Positions 22,803 to 35,700 of a stretch of 64,000 nt of DNA are shown one piece after another. Every line of letters begins with the position of its first letter. The stretch's first letter is position 1. Where the stretch lies: positions 1,072,501 through 1,136,500 of the forward strand of contig JABAKD010000010.1 in NCBI GenBank assembly GCA_012845835.1, given 5' to 3'. The notes under the pieces are model-generated. The model saw nothing but the letters and a program-made list of their open reading frames with translations. It ran no database searches and was not told where the DNA came from. The position numbers were made by a program, and so were the translations under genes. The stretch comes from Undaria pinnatifida. Lineage: Eukaryota > Sar > Phaeophyceae > Laminariales > Alariaceae.

Positions 22803-23490
22803 CACGGCAAGAAGACAAGACAATCAGAGCTCCGCACTACTAGTACGTAGCTTTTAGCATTATCGAATCGCTAGTTGCATCAAATCATGGGCTTCTTCTG
22901 TCTGCCCCTCACTACTGCTGTGCACATAAGTCATCATGTACTTTGTTGTATTTTGCTCTTCCTTGCGCAAGAGCGAAGCGGGCGGCGTCACAGAGCGAGC
23001 CCTTTTGTGCCGGATACAACAACTATTATTAATTACCGTATATTGATATTAATAGTACCAGTACCCCCTTATTATTATGATACGTACCTCCTTTGCTGCC
23101 TGCAATCTAATACGTAGCGCACAACTACAACCAGGTAAATAATTGATTATTATTAATAGCTGTTGTTGTTGGTTGTTGTGTAGTACGTGATACCTCTCTG
23201 CCTACCTGGCACCAGGTATCAGGTGTCTCTGATTGTTGTTGTTGCACTACCTATAACAACAACAGCAAGCAGTATTTTACTGTTTTTACTTGCTGACCTG
23301 TTGTACCAGGTAGGTATGATTTGATCCGATAGGACGCAACCAGGAGGAGCGGTATAGACTGCAATATAGTCTACATATATATGGAGGAAGAGAGCCCTAC
23401 CGCCTCCACCACAACAACCTGGTACATTCACAATCAACGGGGCACAAAATTCTAAGCACACAGCAGCAGAGTCGAGCATTGTTATTATGT
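22803..23490. other. Intergenic, rich in the ACCAGGTA word
   Basis: No gene recognised. Contains at least three copies of ACCAGGTA (near 23,109, 23,203 and 23,305) and short TTA/TTG-rich tracts. Confidence 0.45.
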
Positions 23491-23779
23491 CGCCCCGGTG
23501 GCGTATCAGGTTATCCTCGAGCCTGGTATAGGTCATCAGTTTCGTGAGTTCGAGCCCCGCCGAGTGCATACTCGTATAAATTCGTTGTGACTTTGTCTTG
23601 TGGACAAATTGACTTGCGGAAAGCGCGAGAGCGTGAGTTAGCAACATTCGATGAACAATCGACGAGCAGTGGGATTGCTGAACCCTATGCGCGATAAAAA
23701 TTGAAGGCAAGAACCGGGGAGGAGAAGGGATGACACCTGTGACCACGGCTTGTCCAGAAGCTGGAAAGTGAAAGTGTGC

Positions 23780-23802
<23 letters not shown>
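23491..23802 (+). mobile_element. tRNA-headed SINE, copy 1
   Basis: The head cgccccggtggcgtatcagg contains an A-box-like TGGCGTATCAGG, and gagttcgagcccc 45 bp later is a B-box-like sequence, an internal RNA polymerase III promoter. A shared body follows (cttgcggaaagcgcgagagc, cacctgtgaccacggcttgtcc), then a run of over 20 A. The same body is at 30,761-31,033. This is a tRNA-derived SINE; the parent tRNA is not clear. Confidence 0.85.
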
Positions 23803-23804
<2 letters not shown>

Positions 23805-23810
<6 letters not shown>

Positions 23811-24030
23811 AATAAAAATACGCTCCATCCAGCTGTGAGATCGAATATTTTGTCGAAACTCATCTTTGCAAGCTGTGTGTGATACTCCGATCGCGCGTAT
23901 TACGGGTTGTGTGTCCTCATTAAGGATATAGATAGGTCGGCGACTCCCCTTGCAACTACAGTGTAGCTACCAGGGTCAACAGGGTGATGTTAGACAGTCT
24001 GTGCGCGGAAACTAACTATAAAACCCGTTT
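23805..24030 (+). repeat. Dispersed repeat R1, copy 2
   Basis: Nearly identical to 7079-7290 over about 200 bp, starting directly after the SINE poly-A. A few short insertions (for example a duplicated 'atag') distinguish them. Confidence 0.8.
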
Positions 24031-25362
24031 CTGAGGAGGACAAAATCTGACAGCTGTGTGGAAGGAAATGCATCAGTTTATCAAGTGAATCCTGTAAGTC
24101 GAATATCCGGTGAGGGGAGGGCGGAGTTTTTAATGACGTGGGGGCCTGATTTTGATCAAAAGAGGGGCGGGAGGGGGGGAGGGGGGGGGAGGGGACGGGT
24201 GGGGCAGGTCAATTTGTGCGTGGAAACTATAAATAATATTTCTTGTGGGGGAGGGGGGGGGAAATGTGGCGGGAGGGGCCGGGGGCGGGGGGGGGGGGCT
24301 TTTGGTCGCATAGATGTAGGGGTTTGTTATACGCGTGGTGCTAGGTCTAGGCGATGGTGCGGGTGGTGGGGAAGGAGGGGGCGTTGGGGGCGGGGGTGGG
24401 TGGGAATTGCAGCAGCGGCATGGACGGCTCTGAAACGATAACGAGGCGATATCCAGGGCGTGGAAGTGTTTATTACTCTGTCTGGCGGATTTCGATAGTA
24501 GTAGTAGGTGGGGCGTTTAAGCATGAGGGAGCGAGGGAAAAAGAAAAAAAAAAGTAGTATCAATGCTATATATTTTTCGCCGACCGTCGCAACACATCAG
24601 ATCATCACATACAACACATTATCAGTACATATAAAACATACATATTATGTATAATTATAGAGGGCATAAGCCGACGAACTTACTTGTCATTTGACAAGAT
24701 AAAAACATACCAGGTACTATTATACTGTTTTGTATGGGGGGGATAACCCGTGCTTGCTCCTACTCGTATAATGTACCAGGTACGTGTATATCGTGATCCC
24801 GAGCAAATGGTTCTAATGCACTCGCACTTGTTGATACTGCTGCTTGACGTGGTCTCCTACCGTTTGTCGTGTCATGGTGGATCGCTTGCTGCACATCATT
24901 GCACATACATACACGCAAAGGGCACACGACGCACGTTGCGTGCAAAAACAACAAAATGATACCTGGTACGAGACTCCTGCAAAAAATTACAGGGGAAATT
25001 TATTCAGAATACCCGGGGTTTTTATAGATATTGTCGTCGTGGAATCGATAACTCCAAGCTTCTTGCCCTGATGTACCTAGGTTGCGCACTCTCGTCTCTG
25101 CGGTCCCTGTGCTCGCATAGGAACGAGGCTGCGGCCCTTAGCCGGAGAGGAAGAGCTACTCCCTGGTGCGCTGGTTATACAAGCCTCTCTCTGTAACCCT
25201 TCCGAGTGTTTGCAGGTTTGAAGAAACCAAGAATATACAAGCTGTCATCAATTTTCACATACCCTGGTTCCGAGCATCAACATAGGCTCTTTTGAGGAGA
25301 GGCACTTGGCTCCGCCTGCTCGCCTTGGCCTCGGGCTGGGGAAGCGCTAGCTTCCAGCAGAG
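24031..25362. other. Upstream region of the TBC1D23 homologue
   Basis: Contains G-rich tracts at 24,165-24,300 and 24,370-24,405, several ACCAGGTA words (about 24,708, 24,774, 24,958), and the presumed promoter and 5' UTR of the next gene. No TATA box or initiator could be assigned with confidence. An in-frame TAG at 25,348-25,350 bounds the coding start. Confidence 0.5.
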
Positions 25363-26784
25363 ATGGCCTCGCGTGTGGACAGCCTGCAGGATATCTTCGG
25401 CCCGAGCGAGCCCAACAGTACCGAGGCGCTCGAACCTGCTGCACCTGGTGCGGCGTCTTCTACGGCCAACCTCAACGAGTTTGACGACATCTTCGCCAGC
25501 AGCAATGACGATGCGCCGCCTGCGGGGCCAGCCGGAGATTCTGTCGCGCGAGCGTTGAAGTCGAAGGATGTATCGCCAGTGCCCGGGTCGAATGGTAGCA
25601 CGGAAGTCTCTCCTAGCACTCATGACTTCGAGGACATTTTTGGGAATGCCCCGACAGCCGCTGAAGGTGGTCTGCTCCCATCATCGTCGAAAGAGCAAAC
25701 TGGGGGTAAGTCCGACCAGGCTGGAGGAACAACAAGCGACGTTGCTGGCTCGGGCGAAGCGAGCCAGGCTGCTAGGTCCGACACCAAGGACTTGGAGGTG
25801 GGGGCGGCGGTGCCTTCCCATGCCCCCGTCACCGGCGGTGGCGCCGGTGGAGACGACAGCGAGTTCTTGAACTTTTTGTACGATGATGACAAGCAGGGCA
25901 AGGCAGCAGCCACAGCAGCAGCAACAACAGTGACACCGCAAGCAGAAGAAACAGCAGGCTCAGCAGCAACAACAGCGACATCAACAACAACAGCAGAGAC
26001 CGCCGGCGAGACAACCTCCTCGAACCCGGGCAACACTAGCTCTTCCCCCGCAGACAACCGTTCTCCCCTGGTACAGCCCCCTGGGGTCTCGGGTGCCTCT
26101 AGCCCTTCCTCCGATCTAGACTCCGTCCCTTTGGGGTCGCCCCTTGTGGAGGACACTACCACTACCACCACCGCCGCCACCACAGCAGCAGTAGCAGCGG
26201 CAGCTGCGAGGCTAGAGGTGGCCGTCAAGGAGGGTAAGCTCGACGCCCCCCCCCACCCGCCGTCGTCCGAAATGTGTTTCGTGCGGAAAGAGAAGGTGGA
26301 GGTTCTTTTGCCGTTGCCCGAAAACCCTGCTAGCGCCTTACGCGAGCTAGCGTCCCCAGAGACTACTGCAGGGGCGGAGACAGGGGAGGGGGAGGTGGCC
26401 CCGGGGACTGAAGGACTAACCTCTCGGGAAGGAGGGAGGGCCGGACCTTCGCGGGCGTCCGACGTGGGCTATGTGCGACGCCTGTGCGCGGCGTCAGGCG
26501 GATTCCTCCCTCCCGACCTGCGCTCGGTAGTGTGGGGCCTCCTGCTTGGGCTCGGCAGGAAGCCGGAGGATGCGGGCTTTGTCAAGTGGAGGGAAGCGAG
26601 GCGGCGAGACCCTTCTTTGGTCGCTGGGGCCGCGACTGTGGCGTATATGCTCGACTTGCGGAATGATTGTCTTGCGCTGGCGCGACGCCTGTGTGATGAC
26701 GGTGGTGGTGGTGATGGGGAAGGAGGAGGCGGTGCTGGGGTCAAGGGGGGGGACCCGGAGGCGCTTGCGGTTGACATCGAAGAG
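25363..26784 (+). CDS. TBC1D23: TBC1D23 homologue exon 1
   Basis: Encodes residues 1-474. The tail carries three short acidic-aromatic motifs: LQDIFG (about residue 8), FDDIFAS (about 40) and FEDIFGN (about 87). Ala/Thr/Ser-rich low complexity follows, with (CAG/ACA)n-like tracts at 25,900-26,000 and 26,150-26,210. The TBC domain begins with GGFLPPDLRSVVWGLLLGLG (from about 26,497) and DLRNDCLALARRLCDD. The donor is GAAGAG|GTAAGA at 26,785, leaving phase 0 after DIEE. Confidence 0.88.
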
Positions 26785-29700
26785 GTAAGAGGGGGGGGGG
26801 GGGGAGGAGGGGGGGGTTCTCGTCCTTGGTGGTGTATTGGAAATGGATGGATGCACGTGGTAGCGGTGGTGGTAGTGATGATACTAAAAGTATGGTCTAG
26901 TCTAGTACCTTTGGGTACCTGGTGGTGCTGTTGATGGTGGTATTAATAGTATTATTAGTAGTAGTGGTATTTACGGGGAACCCTAATATCAAGACAAAAA
27001 CCAATACAAGCACATAACCCAATTTGCACTGCATCAGGCAGATTTGGTCCCTCTTACTACTAATATGTTCGCCCGTAAATTGCAGCAGTACAGTAGTAGT
27101 AGTGTGGTAGTGTTAATAGTATCAAAGCAGTAGCACGCTAGCATTCGGTGCATGCACCGTTTATGATGGGTGGTGAAAAGGTTTGGTAGCCATTCGAACC
27201 GTTCTACTCAAACGGCAGTACCCGTACGAATGTACGAATTGGGGTGTTCTCCGCGCTCCCGAGGGTGACGAGGTACGGGACGAAAGAAGGTACCAAGTTA
27301 CGGCGTGAACGTTTGGAGGCGGGGTGCCAGCTGACGCCCAAGAGCAGAGAGATTAACTATTAATATCATGATTTTGCGACGAAACGCTTGCGGTACTGCT
27401 ACCGTCGCCGCCCCCGCTGCTGCCGCTGCTTCGTATCTGCCCCGGAAGCATGTGCCTAGCTAATGTTGCCGCCGTACCGACGAACCACCCCACATACGCT
27501 ACCTGCCTCCCTTGAGCAGGTCCTGGCCTTCTACTGCAGCCGTCGGTCAGAAGCTTACGAGCCTGTGCTGTGCGCCCTGGTGGGACCTTTGTTCGCCATG
27601 GGCCTCGACCCCTCCGCCGTCTCCGCGATGCTTTCCCCGCTCGTGGGGTCCCTTACCCTCTTCTTGGGTCGAGGGTTGACGCATACAGTTAGGGACCTGG
27701 CTTGGGTGCACGCTCATCGCCGTCTGCACGACTTGTGCACTTACCATGACCCGGAGCTAGTGCAGCACTTGACCAGGTATTTGGTGATGCAGTTTAGCAG
27801 GCGTTTGCATGGGGGATGGGGGCGTTGCGCAGACTGTTCTGTGCGGTGCGGTGCAAATGGTGGTGTCGTGATCGCGAGATGAACGGACGCGCAATTTTGC
27901 CCGTGTATTTTGTCCTATCCTGTCTTTTTTTTTCTTCTCTTTTTTATCCTCCGGCGGACGGGGAAAAAAAAAACAACTTAAGCTCACCACACTTCCACGT
28001 ATTTTCACACATGTGCGTCAATTTTACTCAATTGTATTCGAAATCCAGCGCTATGATAGGTCATGATAGGTTATGTACCCTTCAGTCCCCGTGGTAGCGA
28101 CAGCGTGAGCTGTCTCTACCGGCGGTCACCATTACTTCTCCAGCAGCACAAGCTGCCGTTGTATACGAATGCGTGAGTATGTCGACCCGTCCTGATCCGT
28201 GGGGATCAGGTGTGGTGGAGATGGCCACCCCGAACGTAATCATTCCGGGCAGTAACGGACTTGCGCAAGCTTACCCACTAACAAGAAAAAACGGCCATGA
28301 GAAAACAGCCTTCCGCCGGACTTGGTCCAGTTGTGGTCCACCCTACCCATTCGGGCGTTGGTCCTCGATCTGTCCTGTCCTGTCCTACCCTGTCCTGTCC
28401 TGCCTTGCCCTGTCCTGCCCTGCCCTGCCTTGTCCAGTCCTGTCCTGCTCTGCTCTGCCCTGCCCTGCCGTGTCCTCTCCTATTTTGTTCTGTGTTGTGA
28501 TACCGTCGCCGCCGCCACCTCGGTTGTGTCGGTGACGCAACTCGCCTCACAAGATAGCTCTCACAAGATTGCTGCAACCGTTTCGTACAGCGTGGGTTGT
28601 TGTTGGCCGCACGTGTCCCGAGCCTCTGGTGTGCCGGTTACCATTGCTGAACTATTGAATAGTACATGGTGGTAACCGATTTCTCTGCATTGGTTTGCTG
28701 ATGTCAGTTCCCTTTCAAGACTTCGATTATCTGCGTTGGCTTACTGCTGTTGTTTTCCCTGTGAGGTAAGTATTCCCGTGTACCCTAATCCCGCCAACCT
28801 CTTCTCCTCCCCTGCCCTTTCGCCGCCATCCTTCCGTCCAGGTGCTTTCCCGGGTGGGAAATGCCTCTTCCCGCGGCGAGCGTTTCGCGCGCAGAGACCA
28901 GCACCCTGGACCAGGAAGCCGCCGCCATGGTTGACGACCTAGAATCGTCCCTCCCGCCGTCCCTCCAAATGCGACGCCTCTCCGTGGGGAGCCCCGCTGC
29001 TCAATCGGCCGCTGCGTCGAAAACGACGACGGCGACGGAGGTGGATGGCGTTGAGGCGGGGGGGCGTGCTGGGCAAGGGCAGGGGCAGGGCGTTGTGGAG
29101 CCGTCGTTGCTTGTCGCGGCTAACGCTGGGCTGGGAGCTTCAGCTCCCCTGGGCTGTCTGCTTCCTCTTTGGGATTATTTGCTGATTCGGCACGACAAAC
29201 ACTTCGGGTGAGAGCGGTGGTGGTGTGCATCGCGCGTTTTTTATGGAGTGTTTTCATGGAACGCTTTTTGGGGTGTTCTTATCGAGTATTCTTGTCCAGC
29301 GTTTTTGTGGAGTGTTCTTTTCAGGCATTCTTATGGAGTGCTTTTATCCAGCGTTCTTATGGATTTTTTCGTCGAGCGTTCTTGATCGCGTGGTCCTATG
29401 GATCGCGTGTTCCTATGGATCGCTTTCATCGAGGGTTCTTATCGAGGGTTCTTATTGAGGGTTCCTAATCGAGGGTTCCTAATCGAGGGTCCTTGTCGAG
29501 TGTTTGTAGCAAGTGTTCTTGTTGGGTGTTCTTATCTAGGGTTCCTGATCGAGGATCCTTGTCGAGGGTTTGTAGCGAGTGTTTATGTTGGGCGTTCTTG
29601 TCGACCGTTCTTATCGACCGTTCTTATCGACCGTTCTTTTCGATCGTTCTTGTCGACCGTTCTCATCGACCGTTCTTACCGAGTATACTTATCGGCCGTT

Positions 29701-32700
29701 TTTATCGAGCATTCTTATCGACCGCTCTTATCGACCGTTCTTTTTGATCGTTCTTATCGACCGTTCTCATCGACCGTTCTTACCGAGTATACTTATCGGC
29801 CGTTCTTATCGAGCATTCTTATCGACCGCTCTTATCGACCGTTCTTATCGACCGTTCTTATCGACCGTTCTTGTCGACCGTTCTTGTCGACCGTTGTTAA
29901 TTGGGCGAGGCACTTGCTGATGAACCCATTTCCAGTGCCTTAAAATTAACCTACAGCAGTCTAACTCACAATCCTTTGTCCCCATATTGGGACTGCGGTG
30001 CAACAAGAAAGGGTTCAATAACATTTTGGGTTCGGCGCTTTAAACGTTTCGGGACCCAGGTACCGCGCCGTAAGAATGAGGAATGTCTGAATGTCGTCTG
30101 ATCACCCGTCTAAGAAGAGCTTGTAAGCACCAGCACCACAACTGTCATGGTGCTGCGCGCGTGTGGTGCGTGTCCATACGTTGTCCTTCCGACACGCCTC
30201 CTGTACCTCCTACAACCCCCCTTAGTCCGCGGACTACTTCGTGTAATAGTATTCCAACGTCGATCCTCCTCCTGTGGTGTACGTTTGCTCTCGACATGTT
30301 TTCCGTTTATCCGACGTACATGTGTACGTCGTATTGTTTGTAGTTTCAACTAATTGAGTAATTTGTTTTTCATCACGATTACGTTCCACCTAAACTCGTC
30401 AGAGGTTTTACGCGCGGCGACATGGTAGGCTAGCTGTGGTCACGCTATGTTGAAGCATGTTCAACTCCCGCAGGGGTGGGCTTATTCCTTAATCAATTTT
30501 TCCTCTGCTGAACATGATTTCGTGGCTACATAGAATGTGGAATTCGGAATGTAGATGGCAAGGGTTTCTTCTTGTGGTTTCGTTTGATCGCCGATGCGCA
30601 AGCAACTCGCAGCAGGCAAGGGTGCCATCGACATTCTGCGTCCATTTCATCGAGAGCGGAATTGAATGGAAAACTGCATTTCATCGAAAACGACCTTTCA
30701 CCGAAAGCGGCCGAAAAAAATACACACGTGCTAGGGGTGTATATAAGGCATGAAGCCGGTCGCCCCGGTGGCGTATCAGGTTATCCTCGAGCCTGGTATA
30801 GGTCAGTTTCATGAGTTCGAGCCCCGCCGAGTGCATACTCGTATGAATTCGTAGGGACTTTTTCTTGTGCATAAATTGACTTGCGGAAAGCGCGAGAGCG
30901 TGAGTTAGCAACACTCGATGAAAAATCTACGAGCAGCGGGATTGCTGAACCCTATGCGCGATAATACTTGAAGGCAAGAACAGGGGGGGGGAAGGGACGA
31001 CACCTGTGACCACGGCTTGTCCAGAAGCGTGAAACAAGAGTAAATAAATAAAAATAAAAAGAAAAAGAAAAAGAAAAAGAAAAAGAAGCCGATCGCCCCG
31101 ATGGTCTAGTGATTAACCTCGAATACTACCAGCGTTGGTTCTTGAGTTCGATTCTCTCCCACCGTGGTGAGATTTTGACTTTATTTGCAAAAATGAAGAA
31201 AAAAAAAAAGAAAAAAATCAGGTGCTGAGAGCGCCTAGCAGCGTGAGTGTGTGTGTGTTCTTCACATTAAACCGTTCTTCTACTCGTCGACATCCAGCAC
31301 ACCCAGTGTCCGTACTGATTCTTCACCCTAGAAAGATCAGCTCTGTGGTCACAAGCTACGACACAGAGATAATGCATCGTAATGCATTCGACAACGCAAT
31401 GTCATGCCCTAGTACTGGGTACGACAGGCACAACATACATACGTCAGCAACAGAAATACATTGGAAGAGAGAAATACGAAATAAACAAAAACAAAAACAA
31501 AAACAAAAACAAAATAATAATAAGAAAACAAATAAAAACAAAGATAAAAATAAAATAAAACAAAAAATGAAACAAACAAAATGAAGGGGAAATCGAAGAA
31601 ACAACCCAACCGGAAAGGAGAGCCAAAGCTCGGAAAAGAAACATAATAAAATAAAATAAAATAAAGTAAAGTAAAACCAAAATAAGATAAACCGAACGCG
31701 AGCCAAAAACCTGGACACGCAAGGAGGGAACAAAGGGGAAAAAAATACCCCAGATAAAGACGAAAAGTGCTATGTACCTACTAGTCGGCCTGGTACCTTG
31801 CTACCCTGTCTGCCATCTCCTTCCTGCCTTCGTCCACCGCGGTCTCCCTTCTATTCCTCCTGTTGCTCCCCCTGCCCCCATTCCCTTGGACGGCTTTCCT
31901 TCTACTCCTCCTGTTTCCCCCCCTCCCCCCTTTGTGTTCTTCTCATTAAACCAAAATACCTTGTAAAAGAGAGAAACAACGAAAGAAACCAAGACAAAAT
32001 AAATAAATAAATAAAAAGGGGAGCCAAAGCTCGGGAGATAGAAACATACCCCGAGCATGAGCCAAAATGGACATGCAAGGGGGAAAGAAAGGGAAAAAAT
32101 ACCCCGGAAAAAAGAAACAAGTAAAAGAAGGAAGACTGGGAGGGCCAAATAAAACAGGCTCGTCACCTACCCACCATGCAAGACTCCCTTCATAAGGATA
32201 AGAAGGGGAAAGAAAAAAAAGAACTCTCTCTATTAATGTGATGATTGTGGCTCTCCGTTTCGTAGCCCGGTTTGCGCCTTGGTTTCCGCTGGCTGGGTGC
32301 AGCCGTCCCTGCCAACGCCGACACTCCCATCCTTCCTGTCGTGCATGCGTACCCACGCGGTGGCCAGCCTCTCCACTCCCCAAGCTGCCCACGCTGCGCT
32401 CTCTGCTGTGGTGATGTACCCGTCCTGTCCCGGGGATGAACTCCTCGGCGTCGGGGTTAAAAAGAAAACCCATCACCACCACCCCACGCGGTCCTTAGAG
32501 TGAGCAGTTCACTAGCCAGACCGCGCAAGGTTCCCTCTCTACCCAGCCCGAGGCTCGATGCCCGTGTGACTGCCGCTAGACCGCTGCAGGTCCTCGCGGG
32601 CTTCCTCGGCCCACCCCAAGGACGGGGCAGGCCGAAGTCGTAGGTACACGCGAGTCGACCAGGGGAAAAAATGCTGAACTCTTCTCGCGATAAAAAATGA

Positions 32701-35700
32701 AGGCACCTACCGTAGTGGGGAGGGGGGAGGGGGGAGGAGGGCACGCTATGTGACCCCGGACCTAGGTTACTACTGAGAGGGGGGGCGAGAGTCGTAGTGC
32801 TAGGATGTTAATAAATGGGATGGAAAAAAAAAAAAAAAAATCCAGCCGGACCACAAGCCTAAGCCCTACGTAACCTAGCCCCCAAATCATACGGGGTGGG
32901 ATCAGGGTGTGTACATACAATACGAGTACAATGTTTTATGTATGGGTGCATGGCGTGGGTTATATACAGTATGTACAGCCACCGCCTAACCCTAACTCTG
33001 TTTTTTTTTTGTTTTTGTTTTTTCAGAAATGGGAACACTCTTTTTGACACCTATCTTGTTCAAGTTGAAGTGCACTGCTACAGCTATCAGACCGAGGATT
33101 TCTTGGAAACCCGTCTTGCAAGCTCTGTGTGATACTCCGATCGCCCGTGGTACGGGGTGTGCATGTTCCCAAGAGGGGTAGAGGTCGGCGAGTCCCCTTA
33201 GTTCTAGCTATTAATAGTACATACCAAGGTCCATAGGGTGGTGCGAAGTTTCAATGATTTCATTTTTTAATCACTTTAAGCACGAAAACTGTAACATCCG
33301 TATTTTTTCTTATCTTAGGCATAAGATATACTCCAAGGGGAGTCGTCGACCTATATCCTTAATGAGGACACACACCCAGTATACGCGTGATCGGAGTATC
33401 ACACACAGCTTGCAAATATGAGTTTCGACGTTGAAATCTTCGATTTCACAACTGGAATGTATTTTTTTTTTCATGTTATAGTTAACCCCTCTTCGCCACT
33501 GCTAAAATGTTCCTTCTTCAATTCCAACTTTTTTTGTTCCTGATTAGGGGTTGTGATTCTCCGGTCTAAACCGGCCGTCGCCAGTGCCAGTCCCTCTCGT
33601 CCCCCCGTGCCCTCACCTCCCCCTTGCCGAGTTCCGCCTCACAAGCGGTTCTTAGCAGGATGCAGCTCGCCCTGCATGCGACTCGCCGAACGCTTCAATT
33701 CACTTCGCGCTAGGTGCAAGCAATGTCCGTCTGGTTGGTAAAAAGCCGACGCGCTTCGTCTCGGCATTGCAGAGATGCAAGGAGCTATACCATATGCTGT
33801 GATAAGACAACGGCCCCAATGAGGACCCCCCCCGCCCCCTCCTTCTGCTCCCACATCCATTGCGTGCTGACCGGCCGTATTTATTGCACCACGCGCTTTC
33901 CTTACGTAGGTTCTTTTTGCTGATTGCTGCTTTGCTGCGGCATCGAGATGAGCTGCTGGCCTTGACCGGACCGCACCTACGCCTCCTTTTAGCGGAGATA
34001 CTTTCACCTGCCAAAATGGCCACTTTTTTAAACTGCGAAGGCGACGGCAAGGAGGAGACGGTGTCTAAATCTCCCCTGGTTTTGTGGTGCGAGGAGGCGG
34101 AGGCGCTGGACTTGGCGACCCCGGAGTCGTTTCGGCACCACCTCGGGCTTATCGGCGAGATTGCCGAAGCGGAGCACGAGGTGAATGGTTGGCCGGTGTG
34201 GATTATCGGACACGTTGATTGGACCGTTTGGAGGCGGGGGTGGGGAGGTATTACGCCGCTGGTGCTCGGTGGAGCACACAGTGGGACGCGCAAGAGCGAG
34301 GCCTATCGTTTCTCCGCGGGCCTTCGCGCGATGGTGCCTGCTGTGTTTTCAGATTTCGTATTCGCGTTGAGCTGCTTTTGTTTGGTCTTGCAGTAGGTAT
34401 TTTTTTGCATTGTGGTGCGGGTTTTGACCTATGTGCGGTCCCGGTTTAGTCTTCGCGAGAGGATCGATCGTTTGCACGCCTACCCCTCCCTCCCCTTTCT
34501 ATCTTCCTTCTCTCCTTCCCTCACCTTAGCTGTCAGCTGACCCTTTTCGCTCTGACGGCAACATCCCTTTTGGCCGTCGCTCCATCACACATATGCATTA
34601 GGCGATCGTTCGAGCACGCGCTCGGAAAGACGGCGATGCAGGGGGCGAAGGAGAAGCGGTGGTAACATCAGCGCTACCGGCGATGCCGGCCACCGGGGGC
34701 GGGGCGCAGGTGGCCAGGCCAGCAGAAGGCGGTGGGGAATCAAATGCCGAAGCAGCAGGTCAAGCAGAAGCGGATCCCTCGGCTGGTGGGTTTCGACTGC
34801 TTTGCGCAGGCGTTATATAACGGCATAGGTTTCGATGGCATTTGCGCACGAATTGTTTGGCGCAGTGCCTTTTTTTTTGCCCCAGCGGTTGATCAGATGC
34901 AGCAGGCAAAATCGGATTGTTCGGTGTGGACTGAATTCCACAGGCATTTTTTGATGTCGCCTTTTCTTTTTGTCCTAGCGATTGATCAAGTGCAGCACGC
35001 GGAGCAGTTCGTTCCCTCTCGGCTTGTAGATTTCAATTGCATTGTGTAGGCATTCTTTGGGTGCGACCTGTGTTTGTTTGTGGTTTTGCCCTAGCGATTA
35101 ATCAGATGCAGCAGATCACGCAAAAGCGGATCCCCCTTCGGTTGATGGGTTTCGATTGTATTGTTCAGGCATTATTTGGCGACGCCTTGTTTGGTTGTCG
35201 TGGCGATCTCCGGTCCGAGGCCGCGCTGATGCACGCGGTAGTTTTTTATGTGTGTGCGTGGATGCCATAGCTCGGCGTGCGAGACGATGGAACCTCGTAC
35301 GATGTTTACCTCACCCTCGCCTTTTGGCGATAAAACAAGTCAAATTACTGTGGAGTATTTTTTGCAATACAAACAGGTCAAGCACTGCGCGCGCGTGCCG
35401 AAAGCGTATTTGGCCTTACGGAATTCGTTTTGAGCGCACGGTATGTCCTTTTCGACCTCGGCTCAAGGCAACAACACTCGCAGGCCTTTTGGGACTTGGG
35501 AACCCAAATGTCCTGATCAAGCAGAAATGAAACGTGTGCTGTTATCAGACGTCGGATGCGTTATCAGACGTCGGATGCAGGTGAGCGCGCGGCAGTGTGG
35601 GTGTGTGCTGTTAACTGCTCGTACGCACGTGTCGTAACAGTTTCTTGCACCTTCATTTTACTTCATATTTATTTTACTCATCCATTACGGTTGTTGTCTT

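Larger units (their letters stand above)
29208..33909 (+). other. Intron 3 (4.7 kb), repeat-filled
   Basis: Holds a 13-bp minisatellite, a SINE plus a second tRNA-like head, A-rich tracts (31,480-31,680), a SINE 3' fragment near 32,668-32,725 and an inverted pair of R1 repeats (33,050-33,475). No independent gene was recognised inside it. Frames of 90-180 codons here are repeat or poly-A artefacts. Confidence 0.75.

Noticed and set aside
28705-28759. Small exon candidate between exons 2 and 3 (ends before GTAAGT)
   Set aside because: A good donor is present, but exon 2 joins exon 3 directly in phase. Including the segment gives no match to the TBC family.
29398-29943. 181-codon frame with repeating RPFLSTVLIDRSY
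   Set aside because: Artefact of a 13-bp minisatellite inside an intron.
31095-31190. Functional tRNA gene
   Set aside because: A- and B-box-like words are present but no convincing acceptor stem; followed by an A-rich tail like a SINE.
29208-33909. Independent gene inside intron 3
   Set aside because: Only SINEs, minisatellite and A-rich frames; no domain or coherent exon set.
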